Assembly: GCA_021650895.1 (NCBI GenBank)
Contig: CP091278.1
Location: 711,659-775,658, forward strand
Length of the DNA stretch: 64,000 bases
From: Candidatus Jettenia sp.
GTDB taxonomy: Bacteria; Planctomycetota; Brocadiia; Brocadiales; Brocadiaceae
Reading direction: 5' to 3'
The position numbers were made by a program, and so were the translations under genes. This document shows positions 1 to 8,535 of this stretch, piece by piece; position 1 is the stretch's first letter; the number at the start of each line of letters is the position of its first letter. The notes under the pieces are model-generated. The model was not told where the DNA came from, made no database searches, and saw nothing but the letters and a program-made list of their open reading frames with translations.

Positions 1-2
1 CT

Positions 3-1208
3 GTGTTTAGTGAAACATTATCACCTAAATGGAATCATAAAAATAATGACGGAGAATTAATTGATGATACAAGTCGCCATGGAGGTGATAAAGTGAAGTC
101 GAAAACTACTTATGAAGAAGGAATGTTCCGTGCTTTTCGTTTTTGCAATGATGCATTGAGCACTGGCGGTCGTTTGGTTGTTGTTTTTGCCCACAAAAAA
201 CCAGATGCTTGGGAGACGTTAGCTTCAGCAATTATTCGTGCAGGATTTATTGTAGATGGTAGCTGGCCAATTCAAACCGAACGTATAGCTCGTTCTCGGG
301 CTCATGGATCCGCAGCCCTCTCTTCCTCCGTTTGGCTTGTTTGCAAAAAGCGTCCAATTACAACCCGTTCTGGATGGGATAATCAGGTACTCGAAGAGAT
401 GCGACAGAACATAAAGGAACGCCTCCGTGAATACTGGGATGCTGGTATCCGTGGACCGGATTTTGTATGGGCTGCAACTGGCCCGGCACTTGAGGCCTAC
501 AGCAAACACCCCATAGTAAAGAAGGCCAATGAACCTGGAATATTGACGGTAAATGAATTCCTTAATCACGTCCGCCGGATTGTTGTGGATTTTGTTGTAG
601 GCCGTGTCCTTTCTCATGGAAAAGAAGGAGATGCAGAATTGGCCACCGCTGACCGTTTGGATGAACCGACAGCGTATTACTTACTTCATCGTAATGATTT
701 CGGACTGGAAGAGGCGCCAGCGGGGGCATGTATCCTCTATGCAATTTCATGCGGTATTTCTGACAAAGAGCTCGCCGATACATGGAATCTCATTTCCTTC
801 ACAAAAGGGAAATCCACGGATGACAGTGATGAAGAGGAGATAGATGTGGATGCTGAGGCTGACGAAATTGAGAAGGATTCCGGTAGCAAGGTGAAGCTCA
901 AGACCTGGGCACAGAGGAAGAGTCGTTCTCTCGGGTATGAAACATCTGGGGGAAAACCCATTCCACTCATTGATCGTGTCCACCGCCTTATGCATCTCTG
1001 GAAAGAGGGAGATTTGCATAAGGTTGATGCGTATCTTGATGATAATGGATTGAGGCGCCATGAGTTGTTTAAACGGCTTCTTCAGTCACTTATTGAACTT
1101 TCTCCGCATGGAAGTGAAGAACGCTCGCTTCTGGAGAGCATAAGCAATCATATTCAGGCCAAAGGTGCTGTGGCACAGAAGAGATTGCCTTTACCAGGCG
1201 AAGAATAA
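3..1208 (+). CDS. DUF1156-type adenine-specific DNA methyltransferase, C-terminal part (5' truncated by window edge)
   Basis: The reading frame is open from the window edge, so the GTG at 3 is probably internal and the methyltransferase N-terminus with its catalytic motif lies outside. Visible near residues 40-115 is the end of the Rossmann-type methylase fold: an EEGMFRAFRFCNDALSTGG helix followed by a hydrophobic strand RLVVVFAHK and a later SSSVWLVCKKRP strand, as in COG1743/DUF1156 proteins. The rest (about residues 120-401) is the helical C-terminal region with an acidic low-complexity stretch (DDSDEEEIDVDAEADEIE). Known for the family: predicted N6-adenine methylases that often neighbour DUF499 ATPases in defence islands. 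Here a DUF499 gene follows on the same strand, which supports the call. The exact substrate cannot be read from this fragment. Confidence 0.75.
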   Translation: MFSETLSPKWNHKNNDGELIDDTSRHGGDKVKSKTTYEEGMFRAFRFCNDALSTGGRLVVVFAHKKPDAWETLASAIIRAGFIVDGSWPIQTERIARSRAHGSAALSSSVWLVCKKRPITTRSGWDNQVLEEMRQNIKERLREYWDAGIRGPDFVWAATGPALEAYSKHPIVKKANEPGILTVNEFLNHVRRIVVDFVVGRVLSHGKEGDAELATADRLDEPTAYYLLHRNDFGLEEAPAGACILYAISCGISDKELADTWNLISFTKGKSTDDSDEEEIDVDAEADEIEKDSGSKVKLKTWAQRKSRSLGYETSGGKPIPLIDRVHRLMHLWKEGDLHKVDAYLDDNGLRRHELFKRLLQSLIELSPHGSEERSLLESISNHIQAKGAVAQKRLPLPGEE

Positions 1209-1304
1209 ACCAAATTGTCCAATATTTGTCTGAAAGTCCACATCATCCTTGAAATAAGGACATTATATTGATAAATTGTCCTTGGTTAAAGGACAAATAT
1301 TCAA

Positions 1305-1595
1305 TGTTAAGGAATTTCAATATTTGTTGTAGGGGCAGATTTTAAACCTGCCCCTACGTGGTCACAAATAAAGCTGCCGCAAGGCCTAACTTAATGCATA
1401 GGAATTTCAAACTAACTCTATAGTGGCAAGGCGCGCCTTGCCACTGTTATAAAAGTTACGTAGGGCGACCCTTTAGGGTTGCTCTCCCCGTATGCACGTT
1501 CATACGGGGAAGCAAGGCTAAAGCCTTGCCCTACGTTTTGATTAAAAACAAAAGTAGCCGAAGGCCTATTTTAACGTTTAGGAATTTCAAAGTTT
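1305..1595. repeat. array of modular intergenic palindromic repeats
   Basis: Three hairpin-forming modules follow one another here, bounded by the motif AGGAATTTCAA at about 1309, 1402 and 1581. The modules are a GGGGCAG/CTGCCCC stem (1334-1358), a GTGGCAAGGCGCGCCTTGCCAC palindrome (1424-1445) and a GTAGGGC...GCCCTAC stem enclosing further inverted repeats (1461-1535). Two copies of GCCG(C/A)AGGCCT precede the boundary motif. Related modules recur at 26261-26352 and 54568-54655, so this is a dispersed family of small non-coding elements (MITE/REP-like) rather than gene sequence. A weaker TTGTCC/GGACAA hairpin lies just upstream at about 1277-1297. Confidence 0.65.
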
Positions 1596-1610
1596 TTCAT
1601 TATGCCCTTA

Positions 1611-1680
1611 ACACACCCCTAACCCCTCTCAAGAGGGGAATTTAAGAAGTCCCCTCTTGGGAGGGGATTTAGGGGTGGGT
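1611..1680. repeat. 70-bp palindromic repeat (CCCCTCTTGGGAGGGG family), copy 1
   Basis: A near-perfect inverted repeat: the left arm begins ACACCCCTAACCCCTCTC and the right arm ends with the complement, CCCTCTTGGGAGGGGA then TTTAGGGGTGGG. The same unit occurs at 22074-22143 and, shortened, at 25665-25725. It would fold into a long GC-rich hairpin in otherwise AT-rich intergenic DNA, immediately upstream of the AAA ATPase gene. Confidence 0.75.
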
Positions 1681-1729
1681 AAAAAGCGTTGGGTTCTTGT
1701 CTATTAAAATCCAATCTAACTTAATCTTT

Positions 1730-3073
1730 ATGGTAAACATACAGACCCTTAAAGAAATAATTGTCTCCAATGAAGATTTCATTAACAAGGAAATTGGCAA
1801 ACCTGTTCCCAGAGAGGGACTGGCATTTCCTGAATCTTCAAATAAGGTTATTGTTTTCTATGGCGTGAGGAGGAGCGGCAAGACCTTTATTCTCTACGAT
1901 CTTTTCCGGAGATATGAGGGAAGGGCGTTGTACATTGATTTCGAAGACGACCGGCTCTCGCAATTTGAGACTAAGGATTTTGAACGATTGAAGCAGGCGT
2001 TTTTTGAACTGAGGCCTCAGCTTGTTCAGAAGGGTGACGTTGTCTTTCTGCTTGACGAGGTGCAGAATGTTGACGGATGGGAAAAGTTTTGCAGAAGGGC
2101 TGTTGAGAGGGAAGGATTCAAGGTATTTGTAAGTGGGTCGTCTTCAAAAGTAATGCCAGGTGAGATTCAAACAGAACTCCGGGGCAGGTCATGGAATTTG
2201 GAGATTTTACCCTTTTCTTTTGCTGAATATGTACGGTTGAAAGGGCTTGATCCGTCTTCTGAAGAGATACTATACGGCAAGGAAGGTGTTATGGTAAAAA
2301 ATCTCTTTTCCCAGTATGCCAAATGGGGAGGATTCCCGGAAGTATGTTTTGCAGATTCTGAATTTGAGAAAAGAAAAATTCTTAGAGAATATCTGGAAGC
2401 CATGTTTTTCAAGGATATGGTGGAAAGATACCGTATTACGAACATATCTCTTCTGGATGTCCTTTTTGACAAAGTATTTGCTTCGTTTGCCACAAAGATG
2501 TCGCTCAATTCTTTTTACCGTCAATACCATAACAAGTTACCTTTTTCCAAAGACATTCTTTTCGAATATTACCGGCATTTACAGCAGAGTATGCTTATTT
2601 CAGAGGTGCGGATGTTTGCCGAATCATCCTACCGGAGAATGAGGAACCCGGCAAAGCTATATCCTGTTGACATAGGGATGTGCAGGCGAATAACATCAGC
2701 CGATTTCGGACGCATTTTGGAAACTATTGTCTTTCTGGAACTAAAGAGGCGGGGAAATGAGAATTTCTATTTCAGCGGGCAAAATGAATGTGATTTTATT
2801 TCAAAAACCCCGGAAAATATTTATATCCCCTGTCAGGTATGTCACGATCTGCATGAAGATAACAGGGAAAGAGAAATCAGGGGACTGACAGAGGCATGCA
2901 TGCATCTTAATGTCAGCGAGGGTTTCATGCTTACCAGCAATGAGGACGATGAAATCCACGTTAACGACATACAAATAACAGTTATTCCGGTCTGGAGGTG
3001 GCTCTTACTGCCACAAAGAGATGCAGGAGTGATTGACAAACAAAAAAAGACGAGGAGACCCAATAATGGCTAA
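1730..3073 (+). CDS. AAA_14/DUF4143-family ATPase
   Basis: A 447-residue P-loop ATPase of the AAA_14 plus DUF4143 type. A Walker A motif, GVRRSGKT, lies near residue 44 and a Walker B, VVFLLDEVQNVDGWE, near residue 105. An FVSGSSS strand (sensor-1-like) follows at about 135, then the conserved LRGRSW/LPFSFAEY block. The C-terminal half matches the DUF4143 nuclease-like region, with FYFSGQNECDFI near residue 350 resembling a PD-(D/E)XK core. I chose the ATG at 1730 rather than the TTG at 1697. Neither has a strong ribosome-binding site. The gene ends 8 bases inside the next gene, implying cotranslation with DUF499. Family members are widespread and poorly characterised, some linked to toxin-antitoxin or defence roles. 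Its position between two defence-type genes suggests a similar role here, but this is inference. Confidence 0.8.
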   Translation: MVNIQTLKEIIVSNEDFINKEIGKPVPREGLAFPESSNKVIVFYGVRRSGKTFILYDLFRRYEGRALYIDFEDDRLSQFETKDFERLKQAFFELRPQLVQKGDVVFLLDEVQNVDGWEKFCRRAVEREGFKVFVSGSSSKVMPGEIQTELRGRSWNLEILPFSFAEYVRLKGLDPSSEEILYGKEGVMVKNLFSQYAKWGGFPEVCFADSEFEKRKILREYLEAMFFKDMVERYRITNISLLDVLFDKVFASFATKMSLNSFYRQYHNKLPFSKDILFEYYRHLQQSMLISEVRMFAESSYRRMRNPAKLYPVDIGMCRRITSADFGRILETIVFLELKRRGNENFYFSGQNECDFISKTPENIYIPCQVCHDLHEDNREREIRGLTEACMHLNVSEGFMLTSNEDDEIHVNDIQITVIPVWRWLLLPQRDAGVIDKQKKTRRPNNG

Positions 3074-5591
3074 ATTACCATGGAAACCCTGGCATGAAGT
3101 AGTAAAGTTACGTAAGGATCTGCGCTCAGGTGAATTACCGCTTCACCTGTTCGCTGCCGATCTGTATGAAGTAATGATGCAAAAGGGGAAACGACCTGTT
3201 TATGAAAAGCCTGAGAACTTCTTTGCCCTTACATACCCTACTTACAACCTTCGGCGATTAGTACGGGACGTCGTATTGCGACTTGCAGGCAAGAACGATA
3301 AGGCCGTCCGCCAGTTGGAACTGACCTATGGAGGCGGTAAAACCCACACACTTATTACGCTTCGCCATTTAGTCTACGATCCGGATAATTTACCCAAGCT
3401 CCTCACGGTAGATGAGTTTATTCAAGATATAGGAGCAAGTCTTCCTAAATGCCGGGTAGCAGGATTGTGCTTCGATAAATTGGACGTTGAAAAGGGTATG
3501 GAAGTCAGTAACCCTGACGGCAAGGTGAGAATTCTAAAACACCCATGGAGTATTTTGGCTTATCAAATTGCCGGAGATAACGGACTGAAGCTTCTTCATG
3601 CCGATGGAAAGGCTGAGGAGAGAGATTCAGCGCCAGCAGAGAATCTGCTCACAGAACTCCTTGAGATGCCTGTTAAGAAGGGGCTTGGTATCCTTGTACT
3701 GATTGATGAAGTACTTATGTATTCACGTGAGAAAATCGCCCAGAACAGGGAATGGCGTGGTAGATTGGTAAACTTCTTCCAGTACCTTACACAGGCAGCT
3801 ACAAAAGTCGACCGGTGTTGTATCGTGGCATCACTATTAGCCAATGATCCACGCATGAGCGACCACTTTGGCAGGGAGTTACAGGGAGATCTCTACGATA
3901 TCTTCCAACGGCAGCGTGAAGAGGCCATAGAACCAGTTGTAAAAGAGGATGTGGCCGAGGTAATGAGGCGCTGGTTCTTTGCTCCTGAATCGATAAAAGA
4001 TCGGGAGGGGTACAAGCAACATGTCGTTGCGGCACTCAAAGGTATTGCGGCCCTTGATGATCAGACCACAAAACAAGGTGCCGCAGCAGAGGACCGTTAT
4101 CTTAAGAGCTACCCGTTCCATCCTGATCTTACAGAAGTCTTTTATAGCAAATGGACGAATCTTGAGGGTTTCCAGCGTGCCCGTGGTGTACTGAGGACCT
4201 TTGCTCTTGCCCTGCGTGAAGCAGAAAAATGGGATACCAGTCCTCTTGTGGGTCCAGCAGTATTTCTTGCTGCACCGGATAAGGAAGCTCTTTCAGAGGC
4301 AATGAGAGAATTAGTAACAGTTGCCGATACAGAAGAATGGGAAGGCAAAAAACAGGCGTGGACGGGGATACTGGATAATGAATTTTCATGTGCCCGGGAA
4401 ATCCAAAAGGAGTCTGTAGGTTTAAGATATCGTGAGATTGAGCAGGCTGTTGTAGCAACCTTTCTGCACTCGCAACCCATAGGGCAGAATGCTAAGGCAC
4501 GAGATATTGTCAAATTAATTGCCTCTACAAGACCAGACAAAATTGAGCTTGAAAAAGGTCTTGTTCGATGGGCGCAAACGAGCTACTGGCTCGATGATCT
4601 ATACACAAGCATACCTGATGGTAGATTGCCAGATACGTGGCGATTAGGCAATCGTCCAAATCTCACACAGATGCATGCGGTGGCCTCAAAAAACATCGAT
4701 AGTGATCATGTATATGTGAGATTGTTAGATGAGATCAGTAGGGTAAAGGCATTAACTGCTAATGCATCTGCGGCTGGAGTTCGTGTTCATACCTTGCCAA
4801 CCAGACCGAAAGATATAGAAGACGATGGGATTTTTCACTATGCTGTCCTTGGTCCTGATGCAGCCTCAGAATCAGGGAAACCCAGCTCCTTGGCAAAAAA
4901 ATATCTCGATGAAACTACAGGGTCTGACAAACCGCGTGTGTACAGAAACTCCGTTCTCCTCCTTACTCCTTCAAAAGACGGTTTAGAACTAGCCTTGGCC
5001 AGGGTACGTGACTATCTCGCATGGGAAATAGTGCGTGAAGAGATAAAAAAACAGCAAAAAGACGGTAATGTAGACACTGCTCGCTCACAGACCTTACAGA
5101 TTAATATCGATAAGGCGAGGGGGCGTATTCCGGAGACTATTAAACAAGCATACTGCATCGTAGTAACTGTTTCCGAAAAGAATGATGTTCATGCATTCAA
5201 AATAACGGTAACTGAAGATCCCCATTTTAACATTATTAAGGCCGATTCACGATCGCGTGTTCAAGATACTGCCATTACCGCAGAAGCTCTTTTGCCTCAC
5301 GGTCCCTATAATCTTTGGAGGCAGGGAGAAACCTCTCGACGAGTTAAAGACCTGGCCGGTGCTTTTGCCCAGTTACCTCATCTGCCCAAAATGATCAAGA
5401 CAAAAGCAATCCTCGATACACTTGCTGAGGGATGTGAGCAAGGAACATTTGTACTGCGACTAACCCGGCCAGATAGTACATTTAGAACCTGGTGGATGTC
5501 ACGTCCAGACGAGAACGCATTAAATGACCCGGCATTAGAGCTTGTACTTCCCGAATTTGCTGAACTTAACGAGATATCCCTAATCTGCTAG
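3066..5591 (+). CDS. DUF499 ATPase, N-terminal and central part (frameshifted near its 3' end)
   Basis: A large ATPase of the DUF499 family (COG1483), predicted AAA+-like. Walker A is LTYGGGKTHT near residue 90 and Walker B is GLGILVLIDEV near residue 212, followed by a long helical region. The ATG at 3066 is chosen because GAGGAG precedes it by about 8 bases; an upstream start would overlap the previous gene further. The frame stops at 5591 after EISLIC. Homologous coding sequence continues without a break in another frame to 6364, giving a whole protein of roughly 1,100 residues, closer to usual DUF499 length. DUF499 proteins typically accompany DUF1156 methylases in defence islands. The mechanism is not established, so the defence role is inferred from context. 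Confidence 0.8.
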   Translation: MAKLPWKPWHEVVKLRKDLRSGELPLHLFAADLYEVMMQKGKRPVYEKPENFFALTYPTYNLRRLVRDVVLRLAGKNDKAVRQLELTYGGGKTHTLITLRHLVYDPDNLPKLLTVDEFIQDIGASLPKCRVAGLCFDKLDVEKGMEVSNPDGKVRILKHPWSILAYQIAGDNGLKLLHADGKAEERDSAPAENLLTELLEMPVKKGLGILVLIDEVLMYSREKIAQNREWRGRLVNFFQYLTQAATKVDRCCIVASLLANDPRMSDHFGRELQGDLYDIFQRQREEAIEPVVKEDVAEVMRRWFFAPESIKDREGYKQHVVAALKGIAALDDQTTKQGAAAEDRYLKSYPFHPDLTEVFYSKWTNLEGFQRARGVLRTFALALREAEKWDTSPLVGPAVFLAAPDKEALSEAMRELVTVADTEEWEGKKQAWTGILDNEFSCAREIQKESVGLRYREIEQAVVATFLHSQPIGQNAKARDIVKLIASTRPDKIELEKGLVRWAQTSYWLDDLYTSIPDGRLPDTWRLGNRPNLTQMHAVASKNIDSDHVYVRLLDEISRVKALTANASAAGVRVHTLPTRPKDIEDDGIFHYAVLGPDAASESGKPSSLAKKYLDETTGSDKPRVYRNSVLLLTPSKDGLELALARVRDYLAWEIVREEIKKQQKDGNVDTARSQTLQINIDKARGRIPETIKQAYCIVVTVSEKNDVHAFKITVTEDPHFNIIKADSRSRVQDTAITAEALLPHGPYNLWRQGETSRRVKDLAGAFAQLPHLPKMIKTKAILDTLAEGCEQGTFVLRLTRPDSTFRTWWMSRPDENALNDPALELVLPEFAELNEISLIC

Positions 5592-6364
5592 CTCCTCGCA
5601 AGTTACCAGAACTCTGGTCATCTGATGAAATACGTGTTAAAGATCTTATTGACTATTTTAATGGCTCAAGAATAGTTCAGGTTGAACGTGACGGATACAA
5701 AGAATCCTTAACAATCCCAAAGGCTGATAGGATAGTTATAGAAAAGGTAATTAGTATAGGAGTTGAAAATGGTATTTTATGGCTAATTTCCGGGCCAGCG
5801 AGCATCCTAGCAGAGCCGATACCTGCCGGGGTATTAACAGAAAATGCCAAATTATGCGTACCTCCCACATCAACTACCTCTGTTGAGATACTTTCTGAAA
5901 ACTTACCGGATGCATGGAAGAATGAAATTTGTTCTGGTTTGTCTATTGCTACTGCACTGTCCCAAAAGATTGGAAAAAACTTACCATGGAAGACAGTTAA
6001 GGATGTCATAAGTGCGGCATTACAGGCTCATTTTCTTGAGGTAGCTGAAGAATCTGATCCCTGGCCTTGTGATTTCCCATCAGCAAAGTTTGCGGTATTC
6101 AAACAAACATCTGGAGCTCCAATTCCAAAACCCACACCACGACCAAATATCCTTGTAGCAGATACAGAACTAGATCCCGCCCAAATTCAAGACCTTGGTG
6201 ATATAATTCCTAAACTTCTGGAAATTAAGGCAAAGGCAAACACACCCATAAAATTCCAGATCAGAATCGAAATAGGTGATGGAAAAATATTACTATCCTC
6301 CGAGTATTCCAAAGAGATAAATATGTTATTAAACAATATCAAGGAAGGGTTTCGATTAAGCTAA
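5582..6364 (+). pseudogene. C-terminal part of the DUF499 protein, displaced by a -1 frameshift
   Basis: Reading in the frame that includes 5582, the DNA is open from before the DUF499 stop to 6364 and gives a sensible sequence (PRKLPELWSSDEI...GVENGILWLISGP...AALQAHFLEVAEESDPWPCDFP...). No start codon with a ribosome-binding site is present at its head; the first plausible internal start is a TTG at 5939. It is therefore read as the tail of the preceding gene after loss of one base between about 5573 and 5590. Either the gene is genuinely broken or the consensus has a one-base error; the intact coding character downstream favours error or a very recent mutation. Confidence 0.7.
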
Positions 6365-6552
6365 TATTCTTAGTGCAACGAATCGGTCTTTAAAAGTTTC
6401 TATAATTAGAATAATTTAAAAGAATCTTTTTCTTACTATTCATGGAAAATGGTGGAAAAATAGGTAAAAAGGTACATTAATTGCGTACTTTACCCGTATA
6501 GATGTGCTAAAGAAAATGTAAAATTTTACCATTTATTGTAAAGGAGAGGAGA

Positions 6553-7146
6553 ATGCTACGACAAAACTATCGTAACTTTTTGGCACAAGATATGAATGCA
6601 ATTATTGAGACGCTTCCACTGTCCGATTTACAAAAACATTTTCTTCGATCACGCTGGCTGAATCATGTGCTGTGGATGGAAGGCAAGGCAAATGAAGCTC
6701 ATAGTCGATATTATATCCTGCGCCTGATTACCATTGTTGGAGGTGTAATCATTCCTACCCTGGTAAGTTTAAATATTATTGGCGCCGCAGTTTCACCTGT
6801 TAGATGGGGTACATTGGGTCTTGGTTTGCTCGTAGCCGTCAGTATTGCAATAGAAGAATTCTTCCACTTTGGAGAACGCTGGCGCCACTATCGTAAAACA
6901 GTAGAATGGTTGAAGATAGAAGGCTGGCAATTTTTTCAATTAGGCGGCCCTTACCAAAATTACTTAGATCATATTGATGCATATCCCGTTTTTGCCAACC
7001 GTGTGGAATCTATCATTCAACGGGATGTTGAGGTGTATATCACTGAAATAGTACATGAAAAAAAAGAGGAAAAGCTCAATAATTCCATAACTCCAAACAA
7101 GATAAATAAGTTAGATATCGCCATTCAAAAAAGAATTGAATCCTGA
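6553..7146 (+). CDS. DUF4231/SLATT-like two-helix membrane protein
   Basis: A 197-residue protein with two adjacent membrane helices (about residues 57-78 and 86-103), flanked by an amphipathic N-terminal segment and a charged C-terminal tail. HSRYYILRLITIVGGVIIPTLVSL, followed by a second hydrophobic helix and RWRHYRKTVEWLKIEGW, fits the DUF4231/SLATT pattern. Some SLATT-family proteins are thought to act as membrane effectors in nucleotide-signalling defence systems. AAGGAGAGG lies just before the ATG. It follows the DUF499 gene by about 190 bases, so a link with the methylase/ATPase locus is plausible but inferred. Its 3' end overlaps the convergent cinA gene by 22 bases. Confidence 0.65.
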   Translation: MLRQNYRNFLAQDMNAIIETLPLSDLQKHFLRSRWLNHVLWMEGKANEAHSRYYILRLITIVGGVIIPTLVSLNIIGAAVSPVRWGTLGLGLLVAVSIAIEEFFHFGERWRHYRKTVEWLKIEGWQFFQLGGPYQNYLDHIDAYPVFANRVESIIQRDVEVYITEIVHEKKEEKLNNSITPNKINKLDIAIQKRIES

Positions 7147-8462
7147 TGTAACAATTGAAGTCTTGTCATGTTTAAAGAAGTATTTGCCGAGAATTTTTTA
7201 ACATCGACCCGAGAGCCTCTGAATTGGCATTTTTTTACCTCAGCATGATTATCTGTAACAATACCAATATAGACTAAACCTACCGGTTTTTCTTTTGTCC
7301 CACCGGTAGGACCGGCAATACCGGTGATTCCGATGCCAATGTTTGCTGAGGCTCTCTTTCTTACACCTTCGGCCATAGCCTTTGCTACTTGTGGACTTAC
7401 AGCACCATACTCCAAAATAAGTTCCCTGGGCACACCTAATATATCAACCTTTGCCTTATTGCTATAAGCAACAACACCTTCCAAAAAAAACTCTGAAATA
7501 CCAGGTATGTTTGTAAGCTTATCAGAAACTAATCCACCGGTACAGGACTCTGCAATGGCAATTGTTTTGCAATACTTTCTGAGAAGTGCAGTAACCGTGT
7601 ACTCAAGTGTTTCATCGCCCACTCCAAATACTGCATCACCCAATTCCATTCGGATGTCTGTCTCTGCCCTGTCCAGAAGACTTACAGCATCTTCCCTTTT
7701 TCCTGCAGTTGCAAGGAGTTCGATGGTTACAACACCATCGTGTACTAATGTCATTGACTGCACGTGCCCCTGGCTTACTCTAGTATCATGCGGTAGCTTC
7801 TGCCCTGCTTTTCTATGAGAAGAGTTATTCGCAATGTTTTTGAGAATTTGATATTGCAATATACATTTTTTTACTCTATCTGCCACAACAGATTCACGGA
7901 TGCCGAAGGTATGTAAATCTCTTGATACGATACATCCTTCTTCTCTTTTGTCGAATGCGTAAACCTCCAAATATTTATTTAACATGGACTTCATTTCTGT
8001 GTGAACTCCGGGCAAAGAAACAATTTCCTTATCGTTATGATGAAGAGCAAATCCTGTGGCAGTTCCATTATCATTGGTTATTACCAACGCACCTTCAGGA
8101 ACGAGCGTCTGCCTATCATGCTCATCCATGAAATGAGCCTGGCGTTCTTCCATAAACCTCTGAATATGTATACAGGCGTCTTTGTTATGTACCAGGCGAA
8201 CACCAAAAAATTCTGATACAACTTCACGGGTCACATCACTTGCTGTAAGACCTAACCCCCCTGTCGTAATTATTAAATTCACCCGTTCTCTGGCAATCTT
8301 CAGGGCAGACTTCAACAATTCTCTATCATCGCTTACCGATGTCCGGAATTGTACTTGAATTCCTTTTTCTGTTAATGCTTTTGCAATATAGGGAGCATTT
8401 GTATCTGCAATTTGCCCTAATACGATTTCCGTTCCTATCGTAATAATCTCTGCTGTTATCAT
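7125..8462 (-). CDS. cinA: CinA-family protein (MoaB-like domain plus nicotinamide-nucleotide amidase)
   Basis: A 445-residue CinA. The N-terminal MoCF/MoaB-like domain starts at residue 1 (ITIGTEIVLGQIADTN) with ITTGGLGLTASDVTRE near residue 66; the usual TGGLGPTxDD core is altered to GLTASD. The C-terminal PncC domain (about 285-440) has IAESCTGGLVSDKLTNIPG and ITGIAGPTGGTKEKPVG. Family roles are ADP-ribose pyrophosphatase activity and deamidation of nicotinamide mononucleotide in pyridine-nucleotide salvage; some members act in competence. It lies 73 bases downstream of uvrC on the same strand and probably shares its transcript. The altered N-terminal motif may weaken the pyrophosphatase activity, which is inference. 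Confidence 0.92.
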   Translation of the reverse strand: MITAEIITIGTEIVLGQIADTNAPYIAKALTEKGIQVQFRTSVSDDRELLKSALKIARERVNLIITTGGLGLTASDVTREVVSEFFGVRLVHNKDACIHIQRFMEERQAHFMDEHDRQTLVPEGALVITNDNGTATGFALHHNDKEIVSLPGVHTEMKSMLNKYLEVYAFDKREEGCIVSRDLHTFGIRESVVADRVKKCILQYQILKNIANNSSHRKAGQKLPHDTRVSQGHVQSMTLVHDGVVTIELLATAGKREDAVSLLDRAETDIRMELGDAVFGVGDETLEYTVTALLRKYCKTIAIAESCTGGLVSDKLTNIPGISEFFLEGVVAYSNKAKVDILGVPRELILEYGAVSPQVAKAMAEGVRKRASANIGIGITGIAGPTGGTKEKPVGLVYIGIVTDNHAEVKKCQFRGSRVDVKKFSANTSLNMTRLQLLHQDSILF

Positions 8463-8535
8463 AGGTTAAATAATAGTTTTGTCTATGAATAGACACGAAT
8501 TTACACGGATATTTTCAAATGTATCTTATTCATAT

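Noticed and set aside
1305-1680. Repeats considered as a CRISPR array
   Set aside because: The repeated units are individual palindromes of different sequence, without regular spacers or a constant repeat.
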